From NCBI RefSeq assembly GCF_002734285.1, contig NZ_NSEA01000013.1:37601-101600 (forward strand): a DNA stretch of 64,000 bases, given 5' to 3'. A program made the position numbers and the translations under genes. Every line of letters begins with the position of its first letter. Within the stretch, counting starts at the first letter, position 1. Below are positions 51,669 to 61,554 of this stretch, in pieces. The DNA comes from Fredinandcohnia onubensis (lineage in GTDB: Bacteria > Bacillota > Bacilli > Bacillales > Bacillaceae_L). Under the pieces are notes generated by a model that had not been told where the DNA came from, did no database searches, and was given only the letters and a program-made list of their open reading frames with translations.

Positions 51669-52322
51669 GTGGTTAAATTATTGATTGTGGACGACCATGC
51701 CGTTGTCCGTTCGGGACTGATGATGCTATTGAACGGGAAAAATAATATAGAAGTAATTGGGGAAGCATCTGAAGGTGACGAAGCGATTAAAAAAGCAAAG
51801 GAATTAAACCCTGATGTCGTATTAATGGATTTAAGCATGCCTCATGGAAAAGATGGATTAACTGCAACTCAGGAACTTCACGAGCTCATGCCAGACATCG
51901 CAATCCTCATTTTAACCATGCACGATGATGAGGAATACTTATTTAGAGCGATCCAATCTGGAGCTTCAGGCTATATTTTAAAAAATGCTCCACACGAGGA
52001 TTTGCTGGGAGCAATACAATCCGTTTCAACAGGCAATGCCTATTTAACACCCTCTGCAACAAAGGTTTTGATGAGTGGATATTTGGACCGCGTCAAAAAG
52101 GGAGATAATGCGGACACATTCGCTTTGCTATCAGAACGGGAGAAAGAAGTGCTCGAATGGATTGCAAAGGGTTATTCAAATAAAGAAATCGCTGAACGAT
52201 TAGTGATTAGTGTAAAAACCGTTGAATCACATAAAAGCAATTTAATGGAGAAACTAGGTTTGAAATCTCGACCAGAGCTTGTGAAATACGCAATGAAGAA
52301 AGGATTATTGCATTTTGAATAA
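51669..52322 (+). CDS. nreC: NarL-type response regulator (NreC-like)
   Basis: 217 residues: receiver with D54 (VLMDLSMPHG) and LuxR HTH (LLSEREKEVLEWIAKGYSNKE, VKTVESHKSNLMEKLGL). GTG start with AGGGGGAGG 7 bases upstream. It is probably the regulator of nitrate respiration genes, by analogy with NreC of staphylococci. It precedes the kinase, the reverse of the staphylococcal order. Confidence 0.88.
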   Translation: MVKLLIVDDHAVVRSGLMMLLNGKNNIEVIGEASEGDEAIKKAKELNPDVVLMDLSMPHGKDGLTATQELHELMPDIAILILTMHDDEEYLFRAIQSGASGYILKNAPHEDLLGAIQSVSTGNAYLTPSATKVLMSGYLDRVKKGDNADTFALLSEREKEVLEWIAKGYSNKEIAERLVISVKTVESHKSNLMEKLGLKSRPELVKYAMKKGLLHFE

Positions 52323-53421
52323 AATTGACCGACTCAAATACCAATCTGAAATTGGCGGCCCAAATGTCATGAAGCTATTGGCCGATCTAGATAAACACAT
52401 TGAGGACCCTGCTTTTCGCGAAGATGTGGAGAAATCATTACGTCATCTTGCCGATTTAACCTTTGCACTTGATGAATCCTCGATTGTTGCCATTACAGAT
52501 CGACAAGGAAAAATTCAATATATCAATAATAAATTCTGCGAAATCTCAAAGTTTTCAAGGAAAGAATTAATGGGGCAGGACCACCGAATCATTAATTCCG
52601 GCCATCATGACAAGGAATTCTGGAAGGAAATGTGGCGTACGATTGGGTCCGGTCATGTCTGGAAAGGTGAAATTAAGAACAAAGCGAAGGACGGCTCATT
52701 TTATTGGGTCGATACAACGATTGTTCCCATTTTATCTGAAAATGGACGCCCCAATCAGTATTTAGCCGTACGACATGAGGTGACCGCCTTAAAAGAAACA
52801 CAGGAAGAGCTAAAAAGCATGATGACCCGCGTCATCAGCATCCAAGAAGAAGAACGTAAACGTTTTTCACGCGAACTTCATGATGGCATTGGTCAGAGTA
52901 TGTTTTCATTATTGATCCAACTCGATCAATTGCTTAGTGAAAAGCCAGATGAGCGCCTTGGCCGTTTGCGTCAGGATGTTTCCTTTATGATGGAAGACAT
53001 CCGCAGTCTTGCCTGGGAGCTTCGCCCTTCAGTGTTGGACGACCTCGGTGTGGTTCCAGCACTTCGAAAATATATTGAACACTACTCCCAGCACTACGGA
53101 ATTGATGTGGAGTTCGAATGTACATTAATGACACGCCTTGATATCCATAAGGAAACAACCATTTATCGCGTTGTCCAGGAAGCGTTAACCAATATCGCCA
53201 AATACGCCAATGTAGCAGAAGCGGTTGTTAAGATTCATGAAGGCGATTCGGACGTTACCGTTGAAATAATCGACAAAGGCCAAGGCTTTACAGTTGATGA
53301 AAAAGGAAACGGTGTTGGCCTCTTCAGTATGGAAGAGCGAGCTCGAGGAATTAGTGGTACCATTACCTTGGAATCCGAGGTTGGTAAAGGTACTTCGTTA
53401 GTGTTAGTGGTACCAAAATAA
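52315..53421 (+). CDS. nreB: PAS-histidine kinase (NreB-like)
   Basis: 368 residues, soluble: a PAS/PAC domain (about 50-165), then HisKA_3 with H189 in RFSRELHDGIGQSM and a HATPase domain (QEALTNIAKYANV, DKGQGFTVDE, GVGLFSMEERA). NreB of staphylococci holds a [4Fe-4S] cluster on four PAS cysteines; here the PAS has a single cysteine (C75), so an Fe-S oxygen sensor is unlikely. TTG start overlapping the nreC stop by 8 bases. The PAS resembles those fused to the two NarK proteins (GKIxxxN, WKGEIKNKAKDGSFYWVDTT). Confidence 0.88.
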   Translation: MNKIDRLKYQSEIGGPNVMKLLADLDKHIEDPAFREDVEKSLRHLADLTFALDESSIVAITDRQGKIQYINNKFCEISKFSRKELMGQDHRIINSGHHDKEFWKEMWRTIGSGHVWKGEIKNKAKDGSFYWVDTTIVPILSENGRPNQYLAVRHEVTALKETQEELKSMMTRVISIQEEERKRFSRELHDGIGQSMFSLLIQLDQLLSEKPDERLGRLRQDVSFMMEDIRSLAWELRPSVLDDLGVVPALRKYIEHYSQHYGIDVEFECTLMTRLDIHKETTIYRVVQEALTNIAKYANVAEAVVKIHEGDSDVTVEIIDKGQGFTVDEKGNGVGLFSMEERARGISGTITLESEVGKGTSLVLVVPK

Positions 53422-53424
53422 CGG

Positions 53425-53453
53425 TTGGCCTGCTCTGATGCAGGCCATTTTTT
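53425..53453 (+). terminator. Terminator of nreCB
   Basis: TTGGCCTG / CAGGCCA with an 8-base loop, followed by TTTTTT. Confidence 0.88.
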
Positions 53454-53533
53454 AATGCCACATTTCTGATTCTCCTTTGAATCTACTAAATTTTCAAATA
53501 TAATGTAGGTAATTACTAGAAAGGATGTATGCT

Positions 53534-54439
53534 ATGATCTTAAAACACCGAACAAAACCGGATGAACTAATTGTTCTCGAGTTATTAGACAAGAGAAGCG
53601 AATTGTCTAGCAAAGATATGCAGTACTTATCTAATCTAAAAAAAGGTTACGAGGGCGAATTACAATTCGATATCTTGACGGAACAACTTCAATGCGAATG
53701 CTTAATCTTAAATGATTTGTTATTGGAAGTGAATAACACTATCTTTCAAATTGACACCCTTATTTTGATCGACGGGAAAATTCACTATTACGAGATTAAA
53801 ACTTTTGAAGGTAACTACTATTATGAGGCAAATAAATTATTCAAGAAACCCAAACAAGAAGTGAGCAACCCCCTACTTCAATTAAGTAGAAGCGAAACTT
53901 TGTTAAATCAATTGCTTCGCAACCATGGATGTCACCTCCCAATTCATGCTTCTGTTGTTTTTATCAATCCCTCATTCACTCTTTACCAAGCACCCCTAAA
54001 TCTACCGGCGATATTACCAACTCAAATCAATAAATACATGAAGACATTGGACGCGACCCCTGTAAAAATAAACGAAAAACAGAAAAGAATAGCGGATTTA
54101 TTAATGTCATTGCATATCACCAAATCGCCATTTACTAAGGTTCCAAATTATACTTACCAGCAATTTCGCAAAGGGATTACTTGTGAGAAATGTGATTCGT
54201 TTTCTGTAGTGGTTGAAGGTAAAAAATGCAAATGTAAAGAATGCGAGCATAAAGAATCGGTGACAAACGCTGTATTAAGATCTGTTAAAGAGTATCAGAT
54301 ACTGTTCCCCGAGGAAAAAATAACGACCAATCTTATTTATGATTGGTGTCAAGTAGTTCCTACAAAGAAGTGGATTCGGCAAATATTAAAGAAAAATTAC
54401 AATTTAGTTGGCGTTCACCAGTGGGCATACTTTGAATAA
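53534..54439 (+). CDS. NERD-domain protein with C-terminal cysteine motifs
   Basis: 301 residues. Residues about 35-150 match the NERD nuclease-related fold: KGYEGELQFD, FQIDTLILIDGKIHYYEIK and QLSRSETLLNQLL; the D and E-x-K suggest a PD-(D/E)XK-type site. The C-terminal part has CEKCDSF and CKCKECEHK, a zinc-ribbon-like pair. The role is unknown (DNA processing suspected for the family). ATG at 53534 chosen because AAAGGA lies 8 bases before it. Confidence 0.85.
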   Translation: MILKHRTKPDELIVLELLDKRSELSSKDMQYLSNLKKGYEGELQFDILTEQLQCECLILNDLLLEVNNTIFQIDTLILIDGKIHYYEIKTFEGNYYYEANKLFKKPKQEVSNPLLQLSRSETLLNQLLRNHGCHLPIHASVVFINPSFTLYQAPLNLPAILPTQINKYMKTLDATPVKINEKQKRIADLLMSLHITKSPFTKVPNYTYQQFRKGITCEKCDSFSVVVEGKKCKCKECEHKESVTNAVLRSVKEYQILFPEEKITTNLIYDWCQVVPTKKWIRQILKKNYNLVGVHQWAYFE

Positions 54440-54476
54440 AAATATCGATACTAATTAGTCGGGTGCTTAATTAGTC

Positions 54477-55512
54477 CTTCATCCAATTGATGAAGGGCTT
54501 TTCTTATGCTCTCATGCTTCGTCCGAGACTTCATCCACTCTATGAAGGACTTTATGAGCGTGCTCCAGCTCCGGGCGGAACTTCATCCACTCTATGAAGG
54601 ACTTTACGCGACTGCTCTGGCCTCGTGCGGGACTTCATCTGCTCTATGAAGGACTTTACGCGGCTGCTCTAGCTCCGTCCGGGACTTCATCTGCTCTATG
54701 AAGGACTTTACGCGGCTGCTCTGGCCTCGTGCGGGACTTCATCTGCTCTATGAAGGACTTTGCGCGGGGGCGCTGGCTGCGTGCGGGACTTCATCCACTC
54801 TATGAAGGACTTTACGCGACTGCTCTGGCATCGTGCGGGACTTCATCCACTCTATGAAGGACTTTACGCGTCGTGCGGGACTTCATCAGCTCTATGAAGG
54901 ACTTTACGCGGCTGCTCTAGCTGCGTGCGGGACTTCATCAGCTTTATGAAGGACTTTACGCGGCTGCTCTGGCCTCGTGCGGGACTTCATCTGCTCTATG
55001 AAGGACTTTACGCGGCTGCTCTAGCTCCGCGCGGGACTTCATCCACTCTATGAAGGACTTTACGCGACTGCTCCAGCTCCGGGCGGAACTTCATCCACTC
55101 TATGAAGGACTTTACGCGGCTGCTCTCGCTTCGTCCGAGACTTCATCCACTCTATGAAGGACTTTACGCGGCTGCTCTGGCCTCGTCCGGGACTTCATCC
55201 ACTCTATGAAGGACTTTACACGGCTGCTCTAGCTCCGTGCGGGACTTCATCAGCTCTATGAAGGACTTTACGCGACTGCTCTGGCCTCGTGCGGGACTTC
55301 ATCTGCTCTATGAAGGGCTTTACGCGACTGCTCTGGCCTCGTGCAGGACTTCATTCACTCTATGAAGGACTTTACGCGACTGCTCTGGCCTCGTCCGGGC
55401 CTTCATCTGCTCTATGAAGGACTTTACGCGGCTGCTCTGGCCTCGTGCGGGACTTCATCCACTCTATGAAGGACTTTACGCGGTTTCTCTAGCTCCGCGT
55501 GGGACTTCATCA
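54477..55512. repeat. 52-bp-period hairpin array 3 (21 copies)
   Basis: CTTCAT starts at 54477, 54529, 54581, 54633, 54685, 54737, 54789, 54841, 54881, 54933 and then every 52 bases to 55505; all intervals are 52 except one of 40 (a 12-base deletion). Each unit has CTTCAT, 7 bases, ATGAAG, then GGACTTTACGCG and a variable GC-rich part (GCTGCTCTGGCCTCGTGC and variants). The first unit doubles as the terminator of the NERD gene (CCTTCATC-CAATT-GATGAAGG, then TTTTC). It fills the convergent interval before tal. Confidence 0.95.
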
Positions 55513-55599
55513 ACAAAAATACTGATCGAGCTCAGACCAAATCCGCTACTCCAACACACCAAATCGATCTTCACCCCTTCACACTAATTATCCCCAAAA

Positions 55600-55642
55600 C
55601 AAAAAACCCCAATCCGCATCAACAACACTTGCGAATCGGGGT
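55600..55642 (-). terminator. Terminator of tkt-tal
   Basis: On the minus strand CCCCGATTCGC pairs with GCGGATTGGGG across a 13-base loop, followed by TTTTTTG. Confidence 0.85.
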
Positions 55643-55667
55643 TCCCCATATAAAAACTAATTTTCGA

Positions 55668-56333
55668 TTATTTTACTGCTTTAACCCAGTCAGCTGCGAA
55701 TTTTTCAAGTCCTTGGTCTGTAAGTGGGTGCTTAGTAAGTTGCTCAATTACAGAGTATGGAATTGTTGCAATATGCGCACCAGCTAGAGCTACGCGAGTA
55801 ACGTGGTCTGGGTGTCTTACAGATGCAGCGATGATTTGAGAGTCTAAGTTGTGAACACGGAATAGCTCAGCAATTTTTGCTACAAGCTGTACGCCATCTT
55901 CAGAGATGTCGTCTAGACGACCTAAGAATGGAGATACATAAGTTGCACCAGCGCGAGCTGCTAAAAGAGCTTGGTTCATAGTGAAAATTAAAGTAACGTT
56001 AGTTTTAACGCCTTTTTTAGATAAGTAACGAGTTGCTTCTAATCCAGCTACTGTCATTGGAACTTTGATAGTGATGTTTTTGTCGCCACCGTTGATTTTT
56101 AGAAGCTCTTCAGCTTCTGCGATCATTTGTTCAGCAGTTTCCGCATCTGGAGATACTTCAGCAGATACACTTTCTACTTCTGGTACAGTTTGAAGAATTT
56201 CAGCAATGCGGTCTTCGAATTTAACGCCTTCTTTTACAACAAGTGATGGGTTTGTTGTAACACCAGATAGTACGCCCATTTTATACGCTTTTTTAATATC
56301 ATCTAAGTTAGCTGTATCGATAAAAAATTTCAT
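55668..56333 (-). CDS. tal: Transaldolase (TalC/FSA-like)
   Basis: 221 residues, short-type transaldolase: [11 protein letters not shown], the Schiff-base lysine in NITIKVPMT, and [12 protein letters not shown]. It moves a dihydroxyacetone unit between sugar phosphates in the pentose phosphate pathway. ATG at 56333 with TGGAGGG; upstream frame to 56387 has no site. It follows tkt by 91 bases and shares its pathway. Confidence 0.95.
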   Translation of the reverse strand: MKFFIDTANLDDIKKAYKMGVLSGVTTNPSLVVKEGVKFEDRIAEILQTVPEVESVSAEVSPDAETAEQMIAEAEELLKINGGDKNITIKVPMTVAGLEATRYLSKKGVKTNVTLIFTMNQALLAARAGATYVSPFLGRLDDISEDGVQLVAKIAELFRVHNLDSQIIAASVRHPDHVTRVALAGAHIATIPYSVIEQLTKHPLTDQGLEKFAADWVKAVK

Positions 56334-56424
56334 TTCTTTTTCCCTCCAGTATCTTATCTTCCATATTGTTAGAAACATTTGACTCACCTATACTTATTGG
56401 TGGGTCAAATGACTTAGTAAAAAC

Positions 56425-58434
56425 TTACAGTACTTCTTTAAAGTTCTTTACAACATTCTCAACTGTAAAGCCGTATTCTTGTAGAAGTTTACCAGCTGGT
56501 GCAGATGCTCCAAAAGTGTTAACAGCAAGAACTTTACCTTCGTCACCAACGAATTCTTTCCAACCTAGTGGAGAAGCCATTTCGATTCCAAGACGAGCCT
56601 TAACAGCTTTCGGAAGAACTGTTTCTTTGTATTCAGCAGATTGCTTTTCGAAGCGATCCCAGCTTGGCATACTTACTACTGATACGAAAATGCCTTCTTT
56701 TTCAAGCTCTTTTTGAGCTTCAATTGCTAATGAAACTTCAGAACCTGTTGCAAGTAATAGACCCGCAACTTCTCCTTTTGCTTCAGAAACAACGTAAGCA
56801 CCTTTTTTAACACCTTCATATACAACTTCTTGATCAAGCTCTAAAGTAGGTAAACCTTGACGAGTTAATACAAGTGCTGTTGGTGTGTCAGTACTTTCAA
56901 TTGCTAAGCGCCATGCTGCAGCTGTTTCTTTTGCGTCAGCTGGACGTAGAATAGAAAGACCTGGCATTGCACGTAATGCAGCTAATTGTTCAACAGGCTC
57001 ATGAGTTGGGCCGTCTTCTCCTACTGCAATTGAATCATGTGTAAACACATATGTTACAGGTAACTTCATTAAAGCTGCTAGACGAATTGCTGGACGTAGG
57101 TAATCAGAGAATACGAAGAAAGTTGCTCCGAATACTTTTACACCACCGTGAAGTGCCATACCGTTGATAGCCGCACCCATTGCAAATTCTCTAACACCAA
57201 ACCAGATGTTACGAGCAGCAAAGCTGTCGATTGCATAGTTCTTTTCAGAAGTGATAAGTGTTTTATTTGATCCTGCTAAGTCTGCTGAACCACCGATTAA
57301 TTGTGGGATTGCAGTAGCAGCAGCATTTAATGCTTTACCTGAAGCATCACGAGTTGCAACTGAAGATCCAGCTTCAAAGCTTGGAAGAGAAGCTTCCCAG
57401 TTTTCAGGTAGCTCGCCATTTAATGCCATTTCAAATTGATTTGCTAATTCAGGGTATGCTTTTTTATATTCTGCAAATAATTCATTCCATACACTTTCTT
57501 TTTGCTTGCCAGCTTCAACAAATTGGCTGTAGTGTTCTTTAACTTCTTCTGGTACGAAGAATGGCTCTTCATAAGTCCAGCCGTATGATTCTTTTGTTAA
57601 AGTCACTTCATCTTTACCAAGTGGAGCACCGTGTGAAGCAGATTTTCCACCTTTGTTTGGAGAACCGAAGCCGATTGTTGTTTTAACTTCAATTAATGTT
57701 GGACGGTTTAAATCCGCTTTTGCTTCTTGTAATGCTTTTTGAATTTCTTCTGTATCATTACCATTTTCAACGCGGATAACTTGCCAGCCGTATGCTTTAA
57801 AACGATCTTCAACACTTTCAGAGAAAGAAAGGTTTAAATCACCATCTAATGAAATATCGTTTGAATCGTACATCACGATAAGACGACCTAATTTTAAGTG
57901 ACCTGCTAATGAAGCTGCTTCTGCGGAAACACCTTCCATTAAGTCTCCGTCACCACAAATTGCATATGTAAAGTGGTTAACTAATTCATAATTGTCTTTG
58001 TTATATGTTTCAGCTAAATGTCTTTCTGCCATTGCCATACCAACAGACATTGCAACACCTTGGCCAAGTGGACCTGTAGTTGCTTCAACACCTGGAGTAT
58101 GACCAAACTCAGGATGTCCTGGAGTTCTACTTCCCCATTGACGGAAACCTTTTAAATCGTCCATTGTTACATCGTAACCAAATAAATGTAGTAAGCTATA
58201 TAAAAGCATGGAACCATGTCCAGCTGATAATACAAAGCGGTCGCGGTTGAACCAGTTTGGATTTGCAGGGTTATGATTCATTTCTTTTGCCCAAAGAGTG
58301 TAAGCCATTGGAGCTGCACCCATTGGCATTCCTGGGTGTCCAGAATTTGCTTTCTCTACACCATCAATTGATAGAGTTCGAATCGTATTAATTGCTAACA
58401 AATCTAATTCTTTGTTATTTAAAGCTGTTTTCAT
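56425..58434 (-). CDS. tkt: Transketolase
   Basis: 669 residues, full length. Thiamine diphosphate motif [21 protein letters not shown]-terminal [11 protein letters not shown], and [20 protein letters not shown] in the C-terminal part. It transfers two-carbon units between pentose and hexose phosphates. No own terminator before tal, so the two are an operon. Confidence 0.97.
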   Translation of the reverse strand: MKTALNNKELDLLAINTIRTLSIDGVEKANSGHPGMPMGAAPMAYTLWAKEMNHNPANPNWFNRDRFVLSAGHGSMLLYSLLHLFGYDVTMDDLKGFRQWGSRTPGHPEFGHTPGVEATTGPLGQGVAMSVGMAMAERHLAETYNKDNYELVNHFTYAICGDGDLMEGVSAEAASLAGHLKLGRLIVMYDSNDISLDGDLNLSFSESVEDRFKAYGWQVIRVENGNDTEEIQKALQEAKADLNRPTLIEVKTTIGFGSPNKGGKSASHGAPLGKDEVTLTKESYGWTYEEPFFVPEEVKEHYSQFVEAGKQKESVWNELFAEYKKAYPELANQFEMALNGELPENWEASLPSFEAGSSVATRDASGKALNAAATAIPQLIGGSADLAGSNKTLITSEKNYAIDSFAARNIWFGVREFAMGAAINGMALHGGVKVFGATFFVFSDYLRPAIRLAALMKLPVTYVFTHDSIAVGEDGPTHEPVEQLAALRAMPGLSILRPADAKETAAAWRLAIESTDTPTALVLTRQGLPTLELDQEVVYEGVKKGAYVVSEAKGEVAGLLLATGSEVSLAIEAQKELEKEGIFVSVVSMPSWDRFEKQSAEYKETVLPKAVKARLGIEMASPLGWKEFVGDEGKVLAVNTFGASAPAGKLLQEYGFTVENVVKNFKEVL

Positions 58435-58535
58435 GTAACCACACTCCTAATCTATTAAATTAAAGATAGTAATCCTATTGTTATACCCTACCTAAAAAAT
58501 CCAATCTTTTCAATCTTAAAAATAAGTTGTATAAT

Positions 58536-58558
58536 TAATTCGTTCACTAAACAAATTA
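58536..58558. promoter_or_regulatory. Palindrome in the tkt-ROK interval
   Basis: A 23-bp imperfect inverted repeat (18 of 23 positions symmetric), arms TAATTcGTT and AACaAATTA. It lies about 100 bases before tkt and 200 before the ROK gene. The rest of 58435-58754 is AT-rich with nothing else recognised. Confidence 0.4.
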
Positions 58559-58754
58559 TAACCATTTATAATGTACCACCCTAACCTTTATTCGTCAATT
58601 ATCTAAATACAAACAATAATGTCAAATGCAAATTTAATTTTTTGAAAGCGTCATCATAGAAAAATTTCACATATTGCTATTAATTATGTATAACTTATTG
58701 ATGAAATCTTCTTTTTAAAATTTAGTTGTACCAACTACCAGATGGAGGATTTGT

Positions 58755-59918
58755 ATGATTACTGGAGATGCAGCATATATAAAAAAAATAAATCGCTCGC
58801 TTATTTTAGAAAAAATAGTTCAAGAAGGTATGATCTCGAGGGCTGACATTTCCAAAGCAACAGCACTTACAAGGGCCACCGTTTCTGCACAGGTTGCTGA
58901 TTTATTAGATGAAGACTTAATCATTGAAACTCAGCTAGAGCATAATAGTGTTGGGCGAAAGCCAATTATGCTTTCATTAAACGCTAGGGCCGGATATGCG
59001 CTGGGAATAGATGTGGATTACAACCAAATCTCATTCACGATATCGGACTTGCTCGGGAAGCTTGTTTTTGAAAAGTCGATCGAATGTAAAAGCCGAGCCT
59101 ACGAGGACATTCTTCAGATACTAATTGAACAAATCAATTTACTTGATGAGGAATACAGTGACAACCGTTATGGCATTATCGGTGTCGTAATTGCGATTCA
59201 CGGACTAGTTGGAAAAGATGAAAAAATTCATTTTGTACCTCGATTCTTGTGGCGCTCAGTTAATTTAAAGGAAGACCTTGAAAAAGTATGCGAACTCGAG
59301 ATTCATATTGAAAACAATGCAAATATGTCCGCATTTGCTGAAAGGGTCTTTCTTCACCATGAAACGAACAGCCTACTATGTACCACGATTTATTCTGGAA
59401 TCGGGCTTGGCATCATTATGGACAATCATTTCTTTCGCGGTAATGATGGGTTCGCTGGTGAAGTTGGTCATATGGTCGTCGTTCCACACGGGAGGTCATG
59501 TTCTTGTGGCAATGAAGGGTGCTGGGAACAATATGCTTCAGAGTCCGTCTTTTTAGAAAATATAAGAGTGGAAAAAGGTCTTTCCTCTTTTACATATGAT
59601 GACTTGAAAGAACTAATTGCGGAAAGCGACCAAGATATCCTTGAGCGTCTCGAACACTTTATTTATTACCTATCTATTGGTTTAAATAATATGATTAACA
59701 TGTATAATCCGGATACCATTATACTTGATGGAGAAATCTTACGTCTCTATCCCGATTCTATAAAAAAAATAGAAGAGCATTTATCCTCTTCTATCAGTCA
59801 CTATCGTGAATTATCAGTTTCAACTTTAGGCAAAAGAACCGTTCGAATGGGTGCATGTGCCTTTGCAATCAAACGCTTTTTAGGCGTACCCATTTTAAAT
59901 TTAACCTATAAAAAATGA
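58755..59918 (+). CDS. ROK family transcriptional regulator
   Basis: 387 residues: N-terminal winged HTH (SRADISKATALTRATVSAQV) and a ROK sugar-kinase-like domain with IAIHGLVGKDEK, ENNANMSAFAE, the zinc-site stretch GHMVVVPHGRSCSCGNEGCW, and the C-terminal NPDTIILDG. XylR/NagC-type repressors sense sugars. Divergent from tkt-tal, so it may regulate pentose flux. TGGAGG before the ATG. Confidence 0.92.
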   Translation: MITGDAAYIKKINRSLILEKIVQEGMISRADISKATALTRATVSAQVADLLDEDLIIETQLEHNSVGRKPIMLSLNARAGYALGIDVDYNQISFTISDLLGKLVFEKSIECKSRAYEDILQILIEQINLLDEEYSDNRYGIIGVVIAIHGLVGKDEKIHFVPRFLWRSVNLKEDLEKVCELEIHIENNANMSAFAERVFLHHETNSLLCTTIYSGIGLGIIMDNHFFRGNDGFAGEVGHMVVVPHGRSCSCGNEGCWEQYASESVFLENIRVEKGLSSFTYDDLKELIAESDQDILERLEHFIYYLSIGLNNMINMYNPDTIILDGEILRLYPDSIKKIEEHLSSSISHYRELSVSTLGKRTVRMGACAFAIKRFLGVPILNLTYKK

Positions 59919-59928
59919 ATAACCTTCT

Positions 59929-59954
59929 AAGGAGCAGTAACCTGCTCCTTTTTA
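59929..59954. terminator. Terminator of the ROK gene
   Basis: AAGGAGCAG-TAAC-CTGCTCCTTTTT between convergent genes. Confidence 0.92.
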
Positions 59955-60737
59955 CACGTTCAGATCTCTTTTTTTATAAAAAACATAGGTTAGTGCTATT
60001 AGAATGACGATCAAGCAAACGGATATAACCACGAACACTGGTTCAAAGCCATCCCCTGTCAGCATATTTTCCGCTGTAAAATACTTAAATGGGACAACAT
60101 ATTTAAGGACTTCAAGTTTTTCACTTAAATCAATGACAATCGATAAAATAAATGTTAGTAGCAGAATTCCTGTAGCAATTGGGGCCGCTCTTTTCGGATT
60201 CCGGATAACTGCTGCAAGTGCAGAACCAAGCACTAAAAAAAGGATTTGTAAAATAAACATTCCGCCCATTAACATAAGTAGGTCCTCAATCCCATTATCC
60301 ATTTCAAAAATCAAAACCGTCGCAAACGTTGTAACAGCATTAAAAACGACAAGATTAATACATGCAGCTACTAGCTTCATCGTAATGACCTTTGTACGGG
60401 TAATGGGTTTTACAAATAAGAATTCAAAGGTCTTATCCCGCTCTTCCTTGGCAATGATGGAAGCCCCCATCATTGAGGCATGTATTGTCGCCATCAAAAG
60501 CAAATATAAATACAGAATCGCGAAATACCCAATCGGTGTCGATAAATCTAACGTACCCGTCCCCATTAAAGCTTGAAGTGCTTTTGGCATCGACTCAACA
60601 AGTTCATTCAAGGATTGCCCAGATGAAGAAAGGCTCGAGTATTCGGTGTTTCCCATGAATATTAAGAGGACAAGTCCGATGCTCCAAATGATGAGAGACT
60701 TACGGTATGCCTTCATTTCTCTTAAAAATACATTCAT
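59952..60737 (-). CDS. ABC-2 type permease 1
   Basis: 261 residues, six membrane helices; FFxxRDK-like KERDKTFEFLFVKPITRTKV in the first cytoplasmic loop is typical of ABC-2 permeases. ATG at 60737 with AAAGGAGGTC; the frame is open to 60809. It follows permease 2 by 16 bases. Confidence 0.9.
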   Translation of the reverse strand: MNVFLREMKAYRKSLIIWSIGLVLLIFMGNTEYSSLSSSGQSLNELVESMPKALQALMGTGTLDLSTPIGYFAILYLYLLLMATIHASMMGASIIAKEERDKTFEFLFVKPITRTKVITMKLVAACINLVVFNAVTTFATVLIFEMDNGIEDLLMLMGGMFILQILFLVLGSALAAVIRNPKRAAPIATGILLLTFILSIVIDLSEKLEVLKYVVPFKYFTAENMLTGDGFEPVFVVISVCLIVILIALTYVFYKKRDLNV

Positions 60738-60753
60738 ACAAAGACCTCCTTTC

Positions 60754-61548
60754 TTACACAGAATGAATATCTTTTTTCGTATAGTAGATATAGCTCGCGA
60801 TAATTGCAACAGCTACAATCCCTAATCCAACTAATAAAAATGCTCCCTCATAACTTGTGTGTTCAATCATATAGTACGAATCAAAGTATTTGAAAGGGGA
60901 CAGATACCGTTTATACTCGTCACCATTTGAACTAAGCATCCCTATAATGAAAAAAGCAAAAACAGTTCCTAGAGAAACGGAGAGTACCGATTTTATTTTT
61001 GGCAAGTAAACGGAAAGGAATATCCCTATCGCAAGAAAGATGACTTGCAATAAAAACAACGAAATCGAAATTAGTAAAAACGCTTTTGTACTGTATTCAT
61101 CCGTTGCCACTGCAGCTACCATTAGCCACGAGGCAACTAAATATACAATGCTTGTAAACAGAATGGATGTAAATGCAGCTAAAACTTTTGCCGTTAAAAT
61201 GGTTTTTCTTGTGATTGGTTTTGTTAGTAAAAAGTCCGCTGTCTTTTCTCTTACTTCCTTTGACACAATCGCTGTGCCAAAATTCATTGCCTGGATCGCC
61301 CCACAAAGGCTAATGTACACAAACACGTAGGAGTAAAATCCGAGAACGGAACCAAAGGTATCAACCTGTAGTCCTAATGCTTGTTTCATTGCATCTGGAA
61401 AACCATCCAACACCTTTTTATAATCTTCAATATCCTTTGCAATCGTTGGAAACATCGACATAAACAAGACCATGATTCCAACGAGCGATAATGTCCAAAT
61501 GAGCGTGGTTTTTCGATAGGCCCTACATTCATGAAGAAAGACGTTCAT
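60754..61548 (-). CDS. ABC-2 type permease 2
   Basis: 264 residues, six helices, homologous to the previous gene (common start MNVFLxExxAYRK and loop KEVREKTADFLLTKPITRKT), so the pair arose by duplication. It probably heterodimerises with it. It starts 6 bases after the ATPase stop. Confidence 0.9.
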   Translation of the reverse strand: MNVFLHECRAYRKTTLIWTLSLVGIMVLFMSMFPTIAKDIEDYKKVLDGFPDAMKQALGLQVDTFGSVLGFYSYVFVYISLCGAIQAMNFGTAIVSKEVREKTADFLLTKPITRKTILTAKVLAAFTSILFTSIVYLVASWLMVAAVATDEYSTKAFLLISISLFLLQVIFLAIGIFLSVYLPKIKSVLSVSLGTVFAFFIIGMLSSNGDEYKRYLSPFKYFDSYYMIEHTSYEGAFLLVGLGIVAVAIIASYIYYTKKDIHSV

Positions 61549-61554
61549 ATCATT

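Noticed and set aside
54477-54496. Separate terminator independent of the array
   Set aside because: It is in exact 52-bp register with the array, so it was recorded as the first array unit as well as the likely NERD-gene terminator.
54477-55512. CRISPR array
   Set aside because: Units are spaced regularly, but the variable part uses only a few shared variants (such as GCTGCTCTGGCCTCGTGC), not unique spacers, and no cas genes are near. The repeats are hairpin units.
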